Origin: Streptomyces iranensis
Lineage (GTDB): Bacteria; Actinomycetota; Actinomycetes; Streptomycetales; Streptomycetaceae
Assembly (NCBI RefSeq): GCF_017874715.1
Contig: NZ_JAGGLR010000020.1
Span: 1-64,000 of the forward strand
Direction: 5' to 3'
Length of the DNA: 64,000 nucleotides
Each line of letters begins with the position of its first letter. Positions within the stretch are counted from its first letter, which is position 1. The position numbers and the translations under genes were made by a program. The notes below the pieces were generated by a model. The model saw nothing but the letters and a program-made list of their open reading frames with translations. It had not been told where the DNA came from and did no database searches. Positions 12,701 to 22,900 of this stretch are shown one piece after another.

Positions 12701-15700
12701 GCCACCAGGCCGCCCAGCACACCCATGCCGCCCGTCACCAACACCGCACCCGAACCGAACACCCCCGACTCCGAAGCGTCCCCCGAGGGCAGCGACCGGC
12801 CCAGACGCGGTACCCGGACCGCGCCCGACCGTACGACCACCTGCTCCTCACCCAGAGCGAGCACCCCGGGAAGCACACCCTCGACGCCGTCGACGTCATC
12901 GGTGTCCAACAGCACCAGACGCCCGGGATTCTCCGCCTGCGCGGACCGCACCAGGCCCCACACAGCCGCCCCGGCCATATCCGCCACGCCCTCGCCCGCG
13001 TCAACGGCACCGCAGGTCACCACCACCAACCGCTCACCCTCACGGTCCTCATCCGCCAACCACCCCTGCACCCGCTCCAAGACCTCAAACACACGCCCAT
13101 ACACCTCACCCACCACATCCACACCACCAGCCACCACCCGCACAACCTCAACCCCCGCCGCGACCTCACCACCCGCAACCACAACCCCCGGCGCATCCAC
13201 CCACTCCACCCGGAACAACGCATCCCGCGCCACCCCACCCACCGCACTCAACTGATCCGCGTCAACCGGCCGCAACACCAACGACTCAACCGACGCCACC
13301 CCACGCCCCGACTCATCCCCCACCCACACCGACACCGCATCCGACCCCACACCCACCGACGCCAACCGCACCCGCAGCGCCGTCGCACCCACCGCATCCA
13401 ACGCAAACCCACGCCACGAAAACGGCAGCAAACTCCCCGAACCGCCCGCCAGACCCTCACTCACACCCATCGCATGCAACGCGGCATCAAACAACGCCGG
13501 ATGCAAACCAAACTGTCCCGCCCGCTCCCACTCCTCCTCCGGAAGCCCAACCTCAGCGAACACCTCACCCCCACGCCGCCACGCACGCCGCAACCCCTGG
13601 AAAACAGGCCCGTACTCCAACCCGTTCTCCGCAGCCCGCACATACTCACCCGACACATCAACAACTTCAGCCCCCACCGGAGGCCACACACCAAAGTCAA
13701 AGGAAGAGGAAGCGCCGCGGGCACCTTCCATCGGCGCGAGCACACCACGGGCATGCCGCGTCCATACGGCGCCCTCGCCCTCCGCCTCCTCCCGCGAGAA
13801 CACACTCACCTCGCGGAAGCCGGAGGCATCCGCCTCGCCCACCTCGACCTGGATCTGGACGCCCCCCTGCTCGGGCAGGATCAGCGGCGCCTCCAGGACG
13901 AGTTCCTCAACCCGGCCACAGCCGACCTGGTCCCCCGCCTGCACCAGCAACTCGACGAAGGCCGTCCCCGGCAGCAGCACGATCCCATGCACGGCGTGAT
14001 CCGCCAGCCACCCATGCGTGGCCAACGACAGCCGCCCATTCAGCAGCACCCCGCCACCGCTGGCCAACGACACGACCGCACCCAACAACGGGTGTCCCAG
14101 CGAGCCCAGTCCCACCGAGCCCACATCGCCCACACCCGCGGGCGCGTCAAGCCAGTAACGCTCACGCTGGAAGACATACGTCGGCAGCTCGACCCGCCGG
14201 CCACCCCAGTTCTCCAGCACGGTGGCCCAGTTCACCTCGGCGCCACGCACGAACACCTCGGCGGCGGAGGTCAGGAACCGCTCCAGGCCCCCCTCGTCGC
14301 GCCGCAGCGTGCCGACGACCACGGCCTGGGCCTCGGCGGCCTCCACCGTCTGCTGAACGGGAACGGTGAGCACCGGATGCGGGCTCACCTCGATGAACAC
14401 ACCATGCCCGTCATCGAGCAGGGTGCGCGTCGTGGACTCCAGCTCAACCGTCTGCCGCAGGTTCCGATACCAGTACTCCGCGTCCAGCCCAGCCGTATCC
14501 ACCAGCTCACCGGACACCGTCGAGTAGAACGGCACCTCCGACGAACGCGGCGCCAAGTCCGCCAGAACCTCCAGCAGCTCCTCGCGAATGGCCTCCACGT
14601 GTGCCGAATGCGAGGCGTAGTCCACCGGAACCCGACGGACCCGGATCTCCTCGCCCTCCAACCGCGCGACCATCTCATCCAACGCGCCCGGGTCACCGGA
14701 GACCACGACCGAGCCGGGCCCGTTGACCGCCGCGACCGAGATCGCGCCATCCCAGGCGGCGATGCGCTCCCTGGCCTGGTCGACCGACAGGCCGACCGAG
14801 ACCATGCCACCACGTCCGGCAAGACCCGCCGCGATCGCCTGCGACCGCAACGCCACCACCTTCGCGGCGTCCTGCAGCGAGAGCGCACCCGCCACACACG
14901 CCGCAGCGATCTCACCCTGACTGTGCCCCATCACCGCATCCGGCTCCACACCCACCGAACGCCACAACTTCGCCAGCGACACCATCACCGCGAAAAGAAC
15001 AGGCTGCACCACATCCACCCGGTCAAAACCGGGAGCACCCGCAACCCCACGCAACACATCCGTCAACGACCAGTCCACATACTCAGACAGAGCCGACTCA
15101 CACTCACCAACCGCCTCCGCGAACACCGGCGAAGACTCCAGCAACCCCACCGCCATACCCACCCACTGCGCCCCCTGCCCCGGGAACACAAACACCGAAC
15201 GACCGGGAGGCGCGCTCTCGCCCACCACCACGCCCGGCAGAGCGGACTTGTCCACGACGGCGTCCAGTCCGGCGAGCAGCTGGTTCCGGTCCCGGCCCAC
15301 CACGACCGCCCGGTGATCCAGCACCGATCGGGTCGTCACCAGCGACCGCGCCACATCGGCGGCGCCCAGCTCGGCGCGCTCGGCCACGTACTCCCACAGC
15401 CGCCCGGCCTGTGCCCGCAGCCCCTCCGCGCCATGGCCCGACACCACCCAGGCCACCGGGCCCTCGGCAACCTCGGTCTCAGCGGCCTCGGTCGCCTCGG
15501 CCTCCGGGGCCTGCTCCAGGATCACATGCGCGTTCGTCCCGCTCACACCGAACGAGGACACACCGACCCTGCGCGAGTCGCCCGTCTCCGGCCACGGGGT
15601 GGACTCGGTCAGCAGCGACACCGCCCCCGCCGACCAGTCCACGTGCTCCGAGGGCTCCTCGACATGAAGGGTCTTCGGCAGCACACCGTGGCGCATCGCC

Positions 15701-16884
15701 ATCACCATCTTGATGACGCCGCCCACGCCCGCGGCCGCCTGCGTGTGCCCCACGTTGGACTTGAACGAGCCCAGCCACAGCGGCCGGTCCGTTCCGGCGC
15801 GCTCCTTGCCGTAGGTGGCCAGCAGCGCCTGGGCCTCGATCGGGTCACCCAGCGGCGTTCCGGTGCCGTGTGCCTCCACCGCGTCCACGTCGGCCGCCGA
15901 CACGCCCGCGTTGCGCAGCGCGTCACGGATCACCCGCTGCTGCGAGGGGCCGTTGGGCGCCGTCAACCGGCTGCTCGCGCCGTCCTGGTTGACGGCGGCG
16001 CCGCGTACGACGGCCAGCACCCGGTGTCCGTTGCGCTGGGCGTCGGACAGCCGCTCCAGCAGCAGTACACCGGCGCCCTCGGCCCAGCCGGTGCCGTCCG
16101 CGTCGTTCGAGAAGGACTTGCAGCGTCCGTCCACGGCGAGTCCGCGCAGTCGGCTGAACTCGATGAACACGCCCGGCGTCGCCATCATGGCCACGCCGCC
16201 GGCGAGCGCCAGCGAGCAGTCGCCCTTGCGGAGCGCCTGGACGGCCAGGTGCAGCGCCACGAGCGACGAGGAGCACGCCGTGTCCACGGTCACCGCGGGG
16301 CCTTCGAAGCCGAAGGTGTAGGAGATGCGGCCGGAGGCGACGCTTCCCGCGCTGCCGTTGCCGAGGTGGCCTTCGAGGCCCTCGGGGATCGACTGGATGC
16401 GGGAGCCGTAGTCGTTGTACATCACGCCGACGAACACGCCGGTCCGGCTGCCACGCGCGGACGCCGGGTCGATGCCCGCCCGCTCCAGCGCCTCCCACGA
16501 GGTCTCCAGCAGCAGCCGCTGCTGCGGGTCGGTCGCCAGCGCCTCGCGCGGGCTCATGCCGAAGAACGAGGCGTCGAAGCCGTTCGCGTCGTGCAGGAAC
16601 CCGCCCTCACGCGTGTAGCTCTTGCCCACCTGCTCCGGGTCGGGGTCGTACAGGTCCTCGTCCCATCCCCGGTCCACGGGGAAGGTGGAGATGGCGTCGG
16701 TGCCCGAGGCCACCAGCTCCCAGAGGTCCTCGGGCGACGCCACCCCACCGGGATATCTGCACCCCATGCCGACGATGGCGATGGGTTCCCGGTCCCTGTC
16801 CTTGAGTTCCTTCAGCTCTTCACGGGTCTCGTGCAGGCTGGCCGTCGCGCGCTTGAGGTAGTCGCGCAGCTTGGTCTCACTCAC
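6769..16884 (-). CDS. Modular type I polyketide synthase, two modules (modules 4 and 5)
   Basis: A 3371-residue bimodular PKS. A GTG start at 16884 is preceded by AGGAG and AAGAAG. Residues 1-33 form a charged coiled-coil docking helix. Module 4: KS (from about 34), AT (about 565; GHSQGE near 652 and YASH near 759, methylmalonyl-CoA signature), DH (HAVHGIVLLP near 962, fitting HxxxGxxxxP, and DAALH near 1137), KR (VLVTGGMG near 1382, with LDD so B type) and ACP (LGFDSL near 1697). Predicted outcome is a methyl-branched double bond. Module 5: KS (about 1760), AT (about 2297; GHSVGE, HAFH, malonyl), B-type KR (about 2935) and ACP (about 3250), leaving a hydroxyl. The C-terminus (MDVDDLVQRAL) is a docking tail that should pair with the N-terminal helix of the next PKS, whose start lies 25 bp downstream of the stop. 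No ER or TE is present. Confidence 0.96.
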   Translation of the reverse strand: MSETKLRDYLKRATASLHETREELKELKDRDREPIAIVGMGCRYPGGVASPEDLWELVASGTDAISTFPVDRGWDEDLYDPDPEQVGKSYTREGGFLHDANGFDASFFGMSPREALATDPQQRLLLETSWEALERAGIDPASARGSRTGVFVGVMYNDYGSRIQSIPEGLEGHLGNGSAGSVASGRISYTFGFEGPAVTVDTACSSSLVALHLAVQALRKGDCSLALAGGVAMMATPGVFIEFSRLRGLAVDGRCKSFSNDADGTGWAEGAGVLLLERLSDAQRNGHRVLAVVRGAAVNQDGASSRLTAPNGPSQQRVIRDALRNAGVSAADVDAVEAHGTGTPLGDPIEAQALLATYGKERAGTDRPLWLGSFKSNVGHTQAAAGVGGVIKMVMAMRHGVLPKTLHVEEPSEHVDWSAGAVSLLTESTPWPETGDSRRVGVSSFGVSGTNAHVILEQAPEAEATEAAETEVAEGPVAWVVSGHGAEGLRAQAGRLWEYVAERAELGAADVARSLVTTRSVLDHRAVVVGRDRNQLLAGLDAVVDKSALPGVVVGESAPPGRSVFVFPGQGAQWVGMAVGLLESSPVFAEAVGECESALSEYVDWSLTDVLRGVAGAPGFDRVDVVQPVLFAVMVSLAKLWRSVGVEPDAVMGHSQGEIAAACVAGALSLQDAAKVVALRSQAIAAGLAGRGGMVSVGLSVDQARERIAAWDGAISVAAVNGPGSVVVSGDPGALDEMVARLEGEEIRVRRVPVDYASHSAHVEAIREELLEVLADLAPRSSEVPFYSTVSGELVDTAGLDAEYWYRNLRQTVELESTTRTLLDDGHGVFIEVSPHPVLTVPVQQTVEAAEAQAVVVGTLRRDEGGLERFLTSAAEVFVRGAEVNWATVLENWGGRRVELPTYVFQRERYWLDAPAGVGDVGSVGLGSLGHPLLGAVVSLASGGGVLLNGRLSLATHGWLADHAVHGIVLLPGTAFVELLVQAGDQVGCGRVEELVLEAPLILPEQGGVQIQVEVGEADASGFREVSVFSREEAEGEGAVWTRHARGVLAPMEGARGASSSFDFGVWPPVGAEVVDVSGEYVRAAENGLEYGPVFQGLRRAWRRGGEVFAEVGLPEEEWERAGQFGLHPALFDAALHAMGVSEGLAGGSGSLLPFSWRGFALDAVGATALRVRLASVGVGSDAVSVWVGDESGRGVASVESLVLRPVDADQLSAVGGVARDALFRVEWVDAPGVVVAGGEVAAGVEVVRVVAGGVDVVGEVYGRVFEVLERVQGWLADEDREGERLVVVTCGAVDAGEGVADMAGAAVWGLVRSAQAENPGRLVLLDTDDVDGVEGVLPGVLALGEEQVVVRSGAVRVPRLGRSLPSGDASESGVFGSGAVLVTGGMGVLGGLVARHLVAGHGVDKLVLLSRRGAEAEGAAELRAELEAAGAEVLIEACDAADREALAGVLSGLPDNFALSGVVHAAGVLDDGLLTSLTRGRVEPVLRAKVDAAWNLHELTAGLDLSAFVLFSSAAGVLGGAGQSNYAAANVFLDGLASWRRAQGLSGVSMAWGLWAEASGMTGHLGERDLRRVSRTGLVPLSSEEGLELFDAALVSDEIVPVPVRLDIPALRAQGAELPAVFRKVVPSAPARRTARSEQSETLPDELRRRLVGLPRTSQDQMLLELVRTQTAAALGHATPETVNTRRPFKELGFDSLMGVDLRNRLTAETGLRLPATLVFDYPTPMALVGHIRDEILGGESATSSAGAALAAASDAAVDGDPIVIVSMSCRFPGGVRTPEELWHLVMAGTDAMSEFPSDRGWDLERLYDPDPDREGTYYAKNGGFLYDAHQFDPGFFDMSPREALATDPQQRLLLETSWEAFERAGIDPVTKRGSRSGVFVGVMYNDYGTRLRNVPEGFEGSLGSGSAGSVASGRISYTLGLEGPAVTVDTACSSSLVALHLAAQALRQGECDLALAGGVSVMSSPGAFVEFSRQRGLSPDGRCKPFANAADGTGWSEGVGMLLLERLSDARRNGHEVLAVVRGSAVNQDGASNGLTAPNGPSQQRVIRQALASARLSAADVDVVEAHGTGTTLGDPIEAQALLVTYGQGRPDGEPLLLGALKSNIGHTQAAAGVAGIIKMVMAMRHGKLPRTLHVDEPSHEVDWSAGEVRLLTEATEWPETGHPRRAGVSAFGVSGTNAHTIIEQAPPVEDEAGTSPVSDGDSGVAAWLLSGRGADALRAQAAQLRAFLMERAELSALDVGHSLVATRSMFEHRVVVSGANRAELLAGLEAVAAGEVAPGVIQGVANASGPRAFLFSGQGAQRLGMGRELYEEFPVFAQALDEVCAQLDGQLDRPLREVMFAAEGSEDAELLDRTAFTQPALFAVEVALFRLLEHWGVTPDVVIGHSVGEVTAAYVAGVFSLADACALIAARGRLMQALPEGGAMVAVQASEEEIAPSLAGREAEVSIAAVNGPTAVVIAGDEGAALEIAGQWAERGRKTRRLRVSHAFHSPRMEAMLDDFRKVVEGLTFAPPAIALVSNLTGQPAGADDVCSADYWVRHVREAVRFADGVRALEKLGVTSFLEVGPDGVLTAMTQDCLVADAGSASAVVPVLRKDRPEAQALTAALAELHVHGVAVGWEQVFAGRGARKVELPTYAFQRQRYWLEDRAESSGGSGAVDSVDARFWDAVEREDLEALAEALDVDGDGSLGELLPALSSYRRQQRERATVDGWRYRVSWKPVPEVAAGPLSGTWLLAVPASLADSETTRTISQALEKSGARVVPVAVDTDADRDGLARALLAAVDGESDVRVLSLLALDEEPYAGEPVVASGLALTLWLVQAVAGLGMRVRLWCASRGAVSVGRSDRLASAAQAQVWGLGGVAALEHPQIWGGLVDLPETLDERAVSRLVGLLSVEGGEDQVAVRGSGVFAKRLTRASAPEATDADGWRASGSVLVTGGTGGLGGHVARWLARTGAGHLVLTSRRGMEAEGAAELKAELEGLGARVTVVACDAADREALAAVLNGLPREFPLTAVVHTAGVLDDGVLDALTVSRAAGVLRPKVDAARNLHELTAGMDLSAFVLFSSAAGTIGGPGQGSYAAGNAYLDALALRRRADGLPATSIAWGAWAGSGMAVDGELEEQMRRGGMAPMNPELAISALQRALDLDETFLLVADATWERLAAELGGNRPAPLLAELTETQRPTASPVPADPAATESAASELRASLEALPSAKRQRNLRKLVRQHVAAVLVHATPDAIENDRSLTELGFDSLTAVQLRNRLGAITGLDLPTTLAFDYPNLTALAAHLETGMFPQGGGAEQNNPEEDRIREALAAIPLARFREAGLMDTLLELAHLSESGSESAPQEEMSSAVDTMDVDDLVQRALGGADL
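7600..8170. repeat. Near-identical KR segment, copy 1 (module 5); copy 2 at about 23190-23770
   Basis: The KR core of module 5 closely matches that of module 2 in the first PKS gene by eye, with scattered single-base differences, mostly silent. The bounds are approximate. It suggests recent duplication or gene conversion of the KR. Confidence 0.6.
12200..14160. repeat. Near-identical DH-KR segment, copy 1 (module 4)
   Basis: About 1.9 kb matches 27840-29795 at a constant offset of about 15.64 kb, with very few substitutions and only a 3-bp net length change where I checked. It covers the whole DH, the inactive half of the KR and the active KR. A stretch inside it (about 12.8-13.7 kb) uses G- or T-ending codons, including many TTG Leu and GTT Val, unlike the C-ending codons of flanking domains. 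Bounds are approximate. Confidence 0.75.
14340..15200. repeat. Near-identical methylmalonyl AT segment, copy 1 (module 4)
   Basis: Matches AT segments of module 1 (about 29960-30840) and module 2 (about 24770-25640). The match is patchy. The 14440-14580 part is almost the same as module 1, while the 14600-14740 part, around the Tyr-Ala-Ser-His motif, is closer to module 2. This is the pattern expected of repeated gene conversion. Confidence 0.65.
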
Positions 16885-16966
16885 CGCTTCTTGTCACTCC
16901 TCTGAGCACCCCGGACAGGGGTGGAAAGCCTTCGGCCGGTAACTTCCGGGGACGGGGGCGCGCAAG
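16885..16966 (-). other. Intergenic gap between the first and second PKS genes with a short hairpin
   Basis: This 82-bp gap holds a perfect 6-bp inverted repeat (CACCCC, five-base loop, GGGGTG at 16907-16923) and the AGGAG of the next gene. No T-run follows, so it is not a convincing terminator. Read-through from the first to the second PKS is the simplest view. Confidence 0.4.
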
Positions 16967-19900
16967 TCACGAGAGCTCCTCGTCGAGGAAGTCGAAGATC
17001 TCGTCGTCGGTCGCCGACTCGAACCGGTCGGCGGCGGCGACCCCACCGTTCGCCGTCTCTGTCTGCTCCCCCGCGGTCAGCTTCGCCAGGACCTGCTGCA
17101 GGCGCGAGGTGAGGCGCTCCCTGGCGGCCTCGTCCGCCACCACCTGGGCGAAGGAGCTCTCCAGCTTCTCCAGCTCCGACAGGACCGGCAGCACCACCGA
17201 CGCGTCCGGCTCCTCACCGGCGAGCTCATCGGCCAGATACCCGGCCAGCGCCCTGGACGTGGTGTAGTCGAACAGCAGGGTGGCGGGCAGCCGGAGGCCG
17301 GTCACCGTGCCCAGCTGGTTGCGCAGTCCGACCGCGGTCAGCGAGTCGAAGCCGAGCTCCAGGAAGCCACGGTCGGGGGCGATCATCCGCGCGTTGTCGT
17401 GGCCCAGTGCCATGGCCGCGTGCTCGGTCACCAGCTCCAGGAGCGCCTGCCGCCGGGCCGCCGGGTTCATCGAGCCGATACGGCGACGGAGGTCGGCGGA
17501 GTTGGCTCCGGAGCCGCCCGTGGACGTCCTCGCGGGGCCGCGCCGGGCCGTGGTGCGGATGATGCCCCGCAGCAGCGCCGGGATCGGCCCGTCCTGGGCT
17601 CGCCACGCCGAGGCGTTGAGCCGTGCCGGGACGAGGGTGGCCGCGTCGATGCCGCACGCGGTGTCGAACAGGGCCAGCGCCTCATCGGAGGCCATCGGGG
17701 TCACGCCCTCGCGGGCGAGGCGCCGCATATGGGCCTCGTCCAGCTTGCCGGTCATGCCGCTGCGCTCCTCCCACAGGCCCCAGGCGAGAGACTGGGCGGG
17801 AAGGCCCTCGGCCCGGCGCCGCCGCGCGAACGCGTCCAGGAAGGCGTTGGCGGCCGCGTAGTTGGCCTGGCCGGTGCCGCCGAGGGTCCCGGAGAGCGAG
17901 GAGAAGAGCACGAACGCGGACAGGTCGCGACCGGCGGTCAGCTCGTGCAGGTTGAGCACCGCGTCGACCTTGGGCCGCAGCACACGGTCGACCCGCTCGG
18001 GGGTGAGTGCCTCGACGACGCCGTCGTCCAGCACGCCGGCGGTGTGGACCACGGCGGTGAGCGGGTGCTCGTCCGGCAGGGCGGCCAGGAGCGCGGCGAG
18101 GGCGTCGCGGTCGGCGGTGTCGCAGGCGGCGACCGTGGCGTCGGCGCCGAGGTCCGCCAGCTCCGTGCGCAGTTCGGCCGCGCCGTCCGCGGCGAGGCCA
18201 CGGCGGCTGACCAGCACGAGGTGGCGGACGCCGTGCTCGGCGACGAGGTGCCGGGCGACCAGGCCACCGAGGCCGGACGCCGCTCCGGTGACCAGGACGG
18301 TGCCCCGCGGGTCCCAGGTGGTGCCGCTGGTGGCGGTGGTCTCCTCGGTCGCCCCGCCACGAGCCGGGACCCGCGCCAGCCGACCGGCCAGTAGCTCGCC
18401 GTCGCGGACCACGATCTGCGGTTCGTCGGCGGTGAGTGCCACCGGGAGGATCCGGCGCGAGCCGTCCTGGTCGTCCAGGTCGGCCAGGACGAACCGGCCG
18501 GGGTTCTCGGACTGGGCCGAGCGCACCAGGCCCCAGACGGCCGCGGCGGCGGGGTCGGCCACGTCGGTGTCGTCGCCCGCGGCGATGGCTCCCCGGGTGA
18601 GGAACACCAGCCGGGAGGCGCCGAAGCGTTCGTCGGCCAGCCAGCTCTTCAGCAGGTCGAGGGCGCGGTGTCCGGCCTCCCGCACCGCGGCCGCCAGTTC
18701 CTGCGTCCGGCGGGTACGGGACACGTGCGTTGCCAGGACGACGTCAGGCGCGGCGGCGCCCGTGTCGATGGCCGCGGCCAGGGCCGCGAGGTCCGGATAG
18801 GTGTCCAGGGTGACGTCGGCCGATCCGAGGACGCCCGCCATCTCGGCCTGGTCGGGTCCGACGAGCGCCCAGCGCCCGGCCGTACCCGTCTCCGGGGCGC
18901 GGGAGGTGTCCGGGGCGGTGGGCACCCACTCGACCTGGTACAGCGACTCGTACGGCTGAGCGGAGTTCACCTGCTCCGGGGCCACGGGCCGCAGGACGAG
19001 GGAGTCCACCGAGGCGACGAGCGCACCGGAGGCGTCGGTGGCGTGCAGGGAGACCGTGTCATCGCCGACGCTGCCGAGCCGTACGCGCAGCGCGGACGTG
19101 CCGGCGGTGTGGAGGGTCACCCCGTTCCAGGAGAACGGAAGGGTGCTGCCGTCGGTGCCGGACGGCTTGAACGCCACGGTGTGCAGCGAGGCGTCGAGCA
19201 GCGCCGGGTGGAGGCCGTACCGCGCGGCATCGGCTTCCTGCGCCTCGGGCAGGTCGACCTCGGCGAAGATCTCGTCGCCACGGCGCCAGGCGGCTCGCAG
19301 CCCCTGGAACGCCGGGCCGTAGGCGAAGCCGACGTCGATGAACCGGTCGTAGAGGTCGGCCACCTCGATCGGCTTCGCGTCCGCGGGCGGCCACACGGCG
19401 AAGTCGGCGGCCACGGACTCCGGCGCCGTGGTGGCCGGGTCGCTGGTGAGCAGGCCGGTCGTGTGACGGGTCCAGGGGTCGTCCGGCTGGGCGTCCTCGG
19501 ACCTGGAGTACAGGTTGAGCGAACGGGCTCCCGACTCGTCCGGCTCGCCCACGGTGAGCTGGATCTGGACGGCGCCCCGTGCGGGCAGGACCAGCGGCAT
19601 CTCGATGGTCAGCTCGTCCACCCGCTCGTAGCCCACCTGCTCCGCCGCGCGCAGGGCCAGTTCCACGAAGGCCGTGCCGGGGAAGAGGACGGTGTCCGCG
19701 AAGGCGTGGTCGGCCAGCCACGGCTGGGAGGAGACGGACAGCCGGCCGGTGAACAGGTAGGAGTCGGTGTCGGCCAGGGCGACGGCGGCGCCGAGGAGCG
19801 GGTGGTCGGGCGAGTTCAGCCCCGCCGAGGTCACATCTCCACTGGCGGCCAGCGCCGATTCGAGCCAGTAGCGCTGCCGCTGGAAGGCGTAGGTGGGCAG

Positions 19901-22900
19901 CTCCACCGGCCGGGCGCCACGCCCGGTGAACACCGCGTCCCACGCCACCGTGATGCCGTGGACATGGAGTTCGGCCAGCGCCGTCGTCAGCGCCTGGACC
20001 TCCGGGCGGTCCTTGCGCAGAACGGGGACGAGGGCGGGGGCGGCCACGCCATCGGACTCGTCGGCCGTCAGGCAGTCCTGAGCCATCGCGGTGAGCACAC
20101 CGTCCGGGCCCACCTCCACGAACGACGTAACGCCCAGCTTCTCCAGGGCCCGTACTCCGTCCGCGAACCGTACGGCCTCCCGCACATGGCGCACCCAGTA
20201 CTCGGGCGAGCACACCTCGTCCGTGTCCGCCGACTCACCCGTGACGTTGGAGACGAGGGAGATGGCCGGCGGGGCGAACGACAGGCCCTCGACGACCTTC
20301 CGGAAGTCTCCGAGCACACCGTCCATGCGCGGGGAGTGGAAGGCGTGGCTGACGCGCAGGCGGCGCGTCTTGCGGCCCTCGCGCTCCCACCGCCCGGCGA
20401 TGTCCAGCACGGCGGCCTCGTCGCCCGCGATGACCACGGCGGTCGGGCCGTTGATCGCCGCGATGCTCACCTCGGCCTCACGCCCGGCCAGCGACGCGGC
20501 GATCTCCTCCTCGGGCGCCTGGACGGCCACCATCGCGCCGCCCTCGGGCAGCGCCTGCATCAGCCGGCCACGGGCCGCCACCAGCGCGCACGCGTCCTCC
20601 AGGGTGAAAACGCCCGCCACATACGCGGCGGCGACCTCGCCGATGGAATGGCCGATCAGCACATCCGGGGTGACACCCCAGTGCTCCAGCAGCCGGAACA
20701 GCGCCACTTCGATGGCGAAGAGAGCGGGCTGGGTGAACGCCGTCTGATCGAGCAGCTCGGCCTCCGCGCTGCCCGCAGCCGCGAAGATCACCTCGGTCAG
20801 CGGACGGTCGAGCAGCACATCGAGATACGCGCACACCTCGTCCAGCGCCTGGGCGAACACCGGGAAGGCGTCGTACAGCTCCCGGCCCATGCCGAGGCGC
20901 TGCGCGCCCTGGCCCGAGAACAGGAACGCCGTCTTGTGCTCGGCCCGCGCCACGCCCTGGATCAGCGTGGCCGCGTTCCCGCCCTCCGCGAGCGCGTCGA
21001 GTCCGGACAGGAACTGCGCCGGCTCCTCGGCGACCACAACGGCCCGGTAGGGCAGGGCGGAACGGGTCGTCGCCAGCGAATAGCCGATGTCGGTGACGTC
21101 ACCGGCGTGCGCGGTACGGACACTGTCGAATTCGCGCAGTCGCCCGGCCTGGGCGCTCAGCGCGTCGGCGCTGCCGCCGGAGAGCAACCAGGGCACCACC
21201 GCGATGGGGGCCGACGAGCCGTTGACCTCGCCGCCCGTCTCCGGCGACGGCGTCAGCGACGGCGACGGCGACGGCGACTCGACGGGGTCGGCCGCCTCGA
21301 TGATGGTGTGCGCGTTGGTACCGCTGATCCCGAAGGACGACACGGCCGCCCGGCGCGGGTGGTCCGTCTCCGGCCACGGGGTCGGCTCGTGCAGCAGGGA
21401 CACGGCGCCGCTGGTCCAGTCGATATGCGGTGAGGGCTCGTCCGCGTGGAGCGTCTTCGGCAGCACGCCCTCACGCATGGCCATCACCATCTTGATGACA
21501 CCGGCCACACCGGCGGCCGCCTGCGAGTGGCCGATGTTGGACTTGATGGAGCCCAGCCACAGCGGCTGATCCTCCGGCCGCCCCTGACCGTACGTGGCCA
21601 GCAGCGCCTGCGCCTCAATCGGGTCACCGAGCGAGGTACCCGTGCCATGGGCTTCGACCGCGTCCACATCGGCGGCCGACAGACCCGCGTTTTCGAGGGC
21701 CTTGCCGATCACGCGCTGCTGCGACGGGCCGTTGGGCGCCGTCAGACCGTTGGACGCACCGTCCTGGTTGATCGCCGAACCCCGGACGACGGCCAGCACC
21801 TTGTGGCCCTTGCGCCGGGCGTCCGACAGCCGCTCCACCAGCAACAGGCCCACACCCTCTGACCAGCCCGTGCCATCGGCCTCGGCGGAGAACGCCTTGC
21901 AGCGTCCGTCCGGCGAGAGCACGCGCTGGGCGCTGAACTCGACGAACGTGCCCGGCGTGGCCATGATCGTCACACCGCCGGCCAGCGCCATGTCGCACTC
22001 GCCCTGGCGCAGCGACTGCGCGGCCAGGTGCAGGGCGACCAGCGACGACGAGCACGCGGTGTCCACCGTCACCGCCGGGCCCTCGAAGCCGAAGGTGTAC
22101 GAGAGGCGGCCGGAGGCCACGCTCGACGCGCTGCCGAGTCCGAGATAGCCCTGCACACCGTCCGGCGCGCTGACGGCCCGCCCGCTGTAGTCCTGGTAGT
22201 TCGAGCCGATGAAGACACCCGCCTGGCTGCCGCGCAGCGCCGCCGGGTCGATACCGGCACGCTCGAACGCCTCCCAGGACGTCTCCAGCAGCAGCCGCTG
22301 CTGGGGGTCCATGGCCAGGGCCTCACGCCGCGAGATGCCGAAGAAGTCCGGGTCGAAGTCGGAGACGTTGTCCAGGAATCCGCCGGTGCGGGCGTAGGTC
22401 TTGCCCGGCTTGTCCGGGTCGGGGTCGTACAGCCCGTCGAGGTCCCAGCCACGGTCGTCGGGGAAGCCGGAGATCGTGTCGACTCCGGCGTTAACCACGT
22501 CCCACAGCTGCTCGGGAGTCCGCACACCGCCCGGGAACCGGCAGCTCATCGCCACGATCGCGATGGGCTCGTCGAACGAGTCCGAGCGGGTGGGCGTGGT
22601 CTCGGCGACCCCGCCTTCCTCGGTGCCGAACATCTCGCCGTGCAGGAACCGCGCCAGCACCGTGGGCGTGGGGTAGTCGAAGACCAGGCTGACCGGCAGC
22701 CGCAGCCCGGTCGCCGCACCGATCCGATTACGCAGCTCAACGGCGGTCAGCGAGTCGAAGCCGAGGTCCCGGAAGGCACGGTCCGAGGCGACCGCGTCCG
22801 CGCTGTCGTGCGCGAGGACGTCGGCGGCCTGGGCACGCACCAGATCCCGCAGCGCCGCTTCGCGCTTCTCCCGGGGCATGGCTTCCAGCCGGTCGTGCAG

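Noticed and set aside
12830..13690. CCACC-rich tracts that look like a short-unit repeat or CRISPR
   Set aside because: They are codons for Val, Gly and Trp in a DH/KR linker, with no regular repeat-spacer structure.
7831..16905. A 3024-codon open frame on the plus strand, and similar long frames at 96-6749 and 26102-30511
   Set aside because: These are antisense to clear PKS genes and arise from high GC at the third codon position. The peptides are Arg/His/Gln/Pro-rich with no domain.
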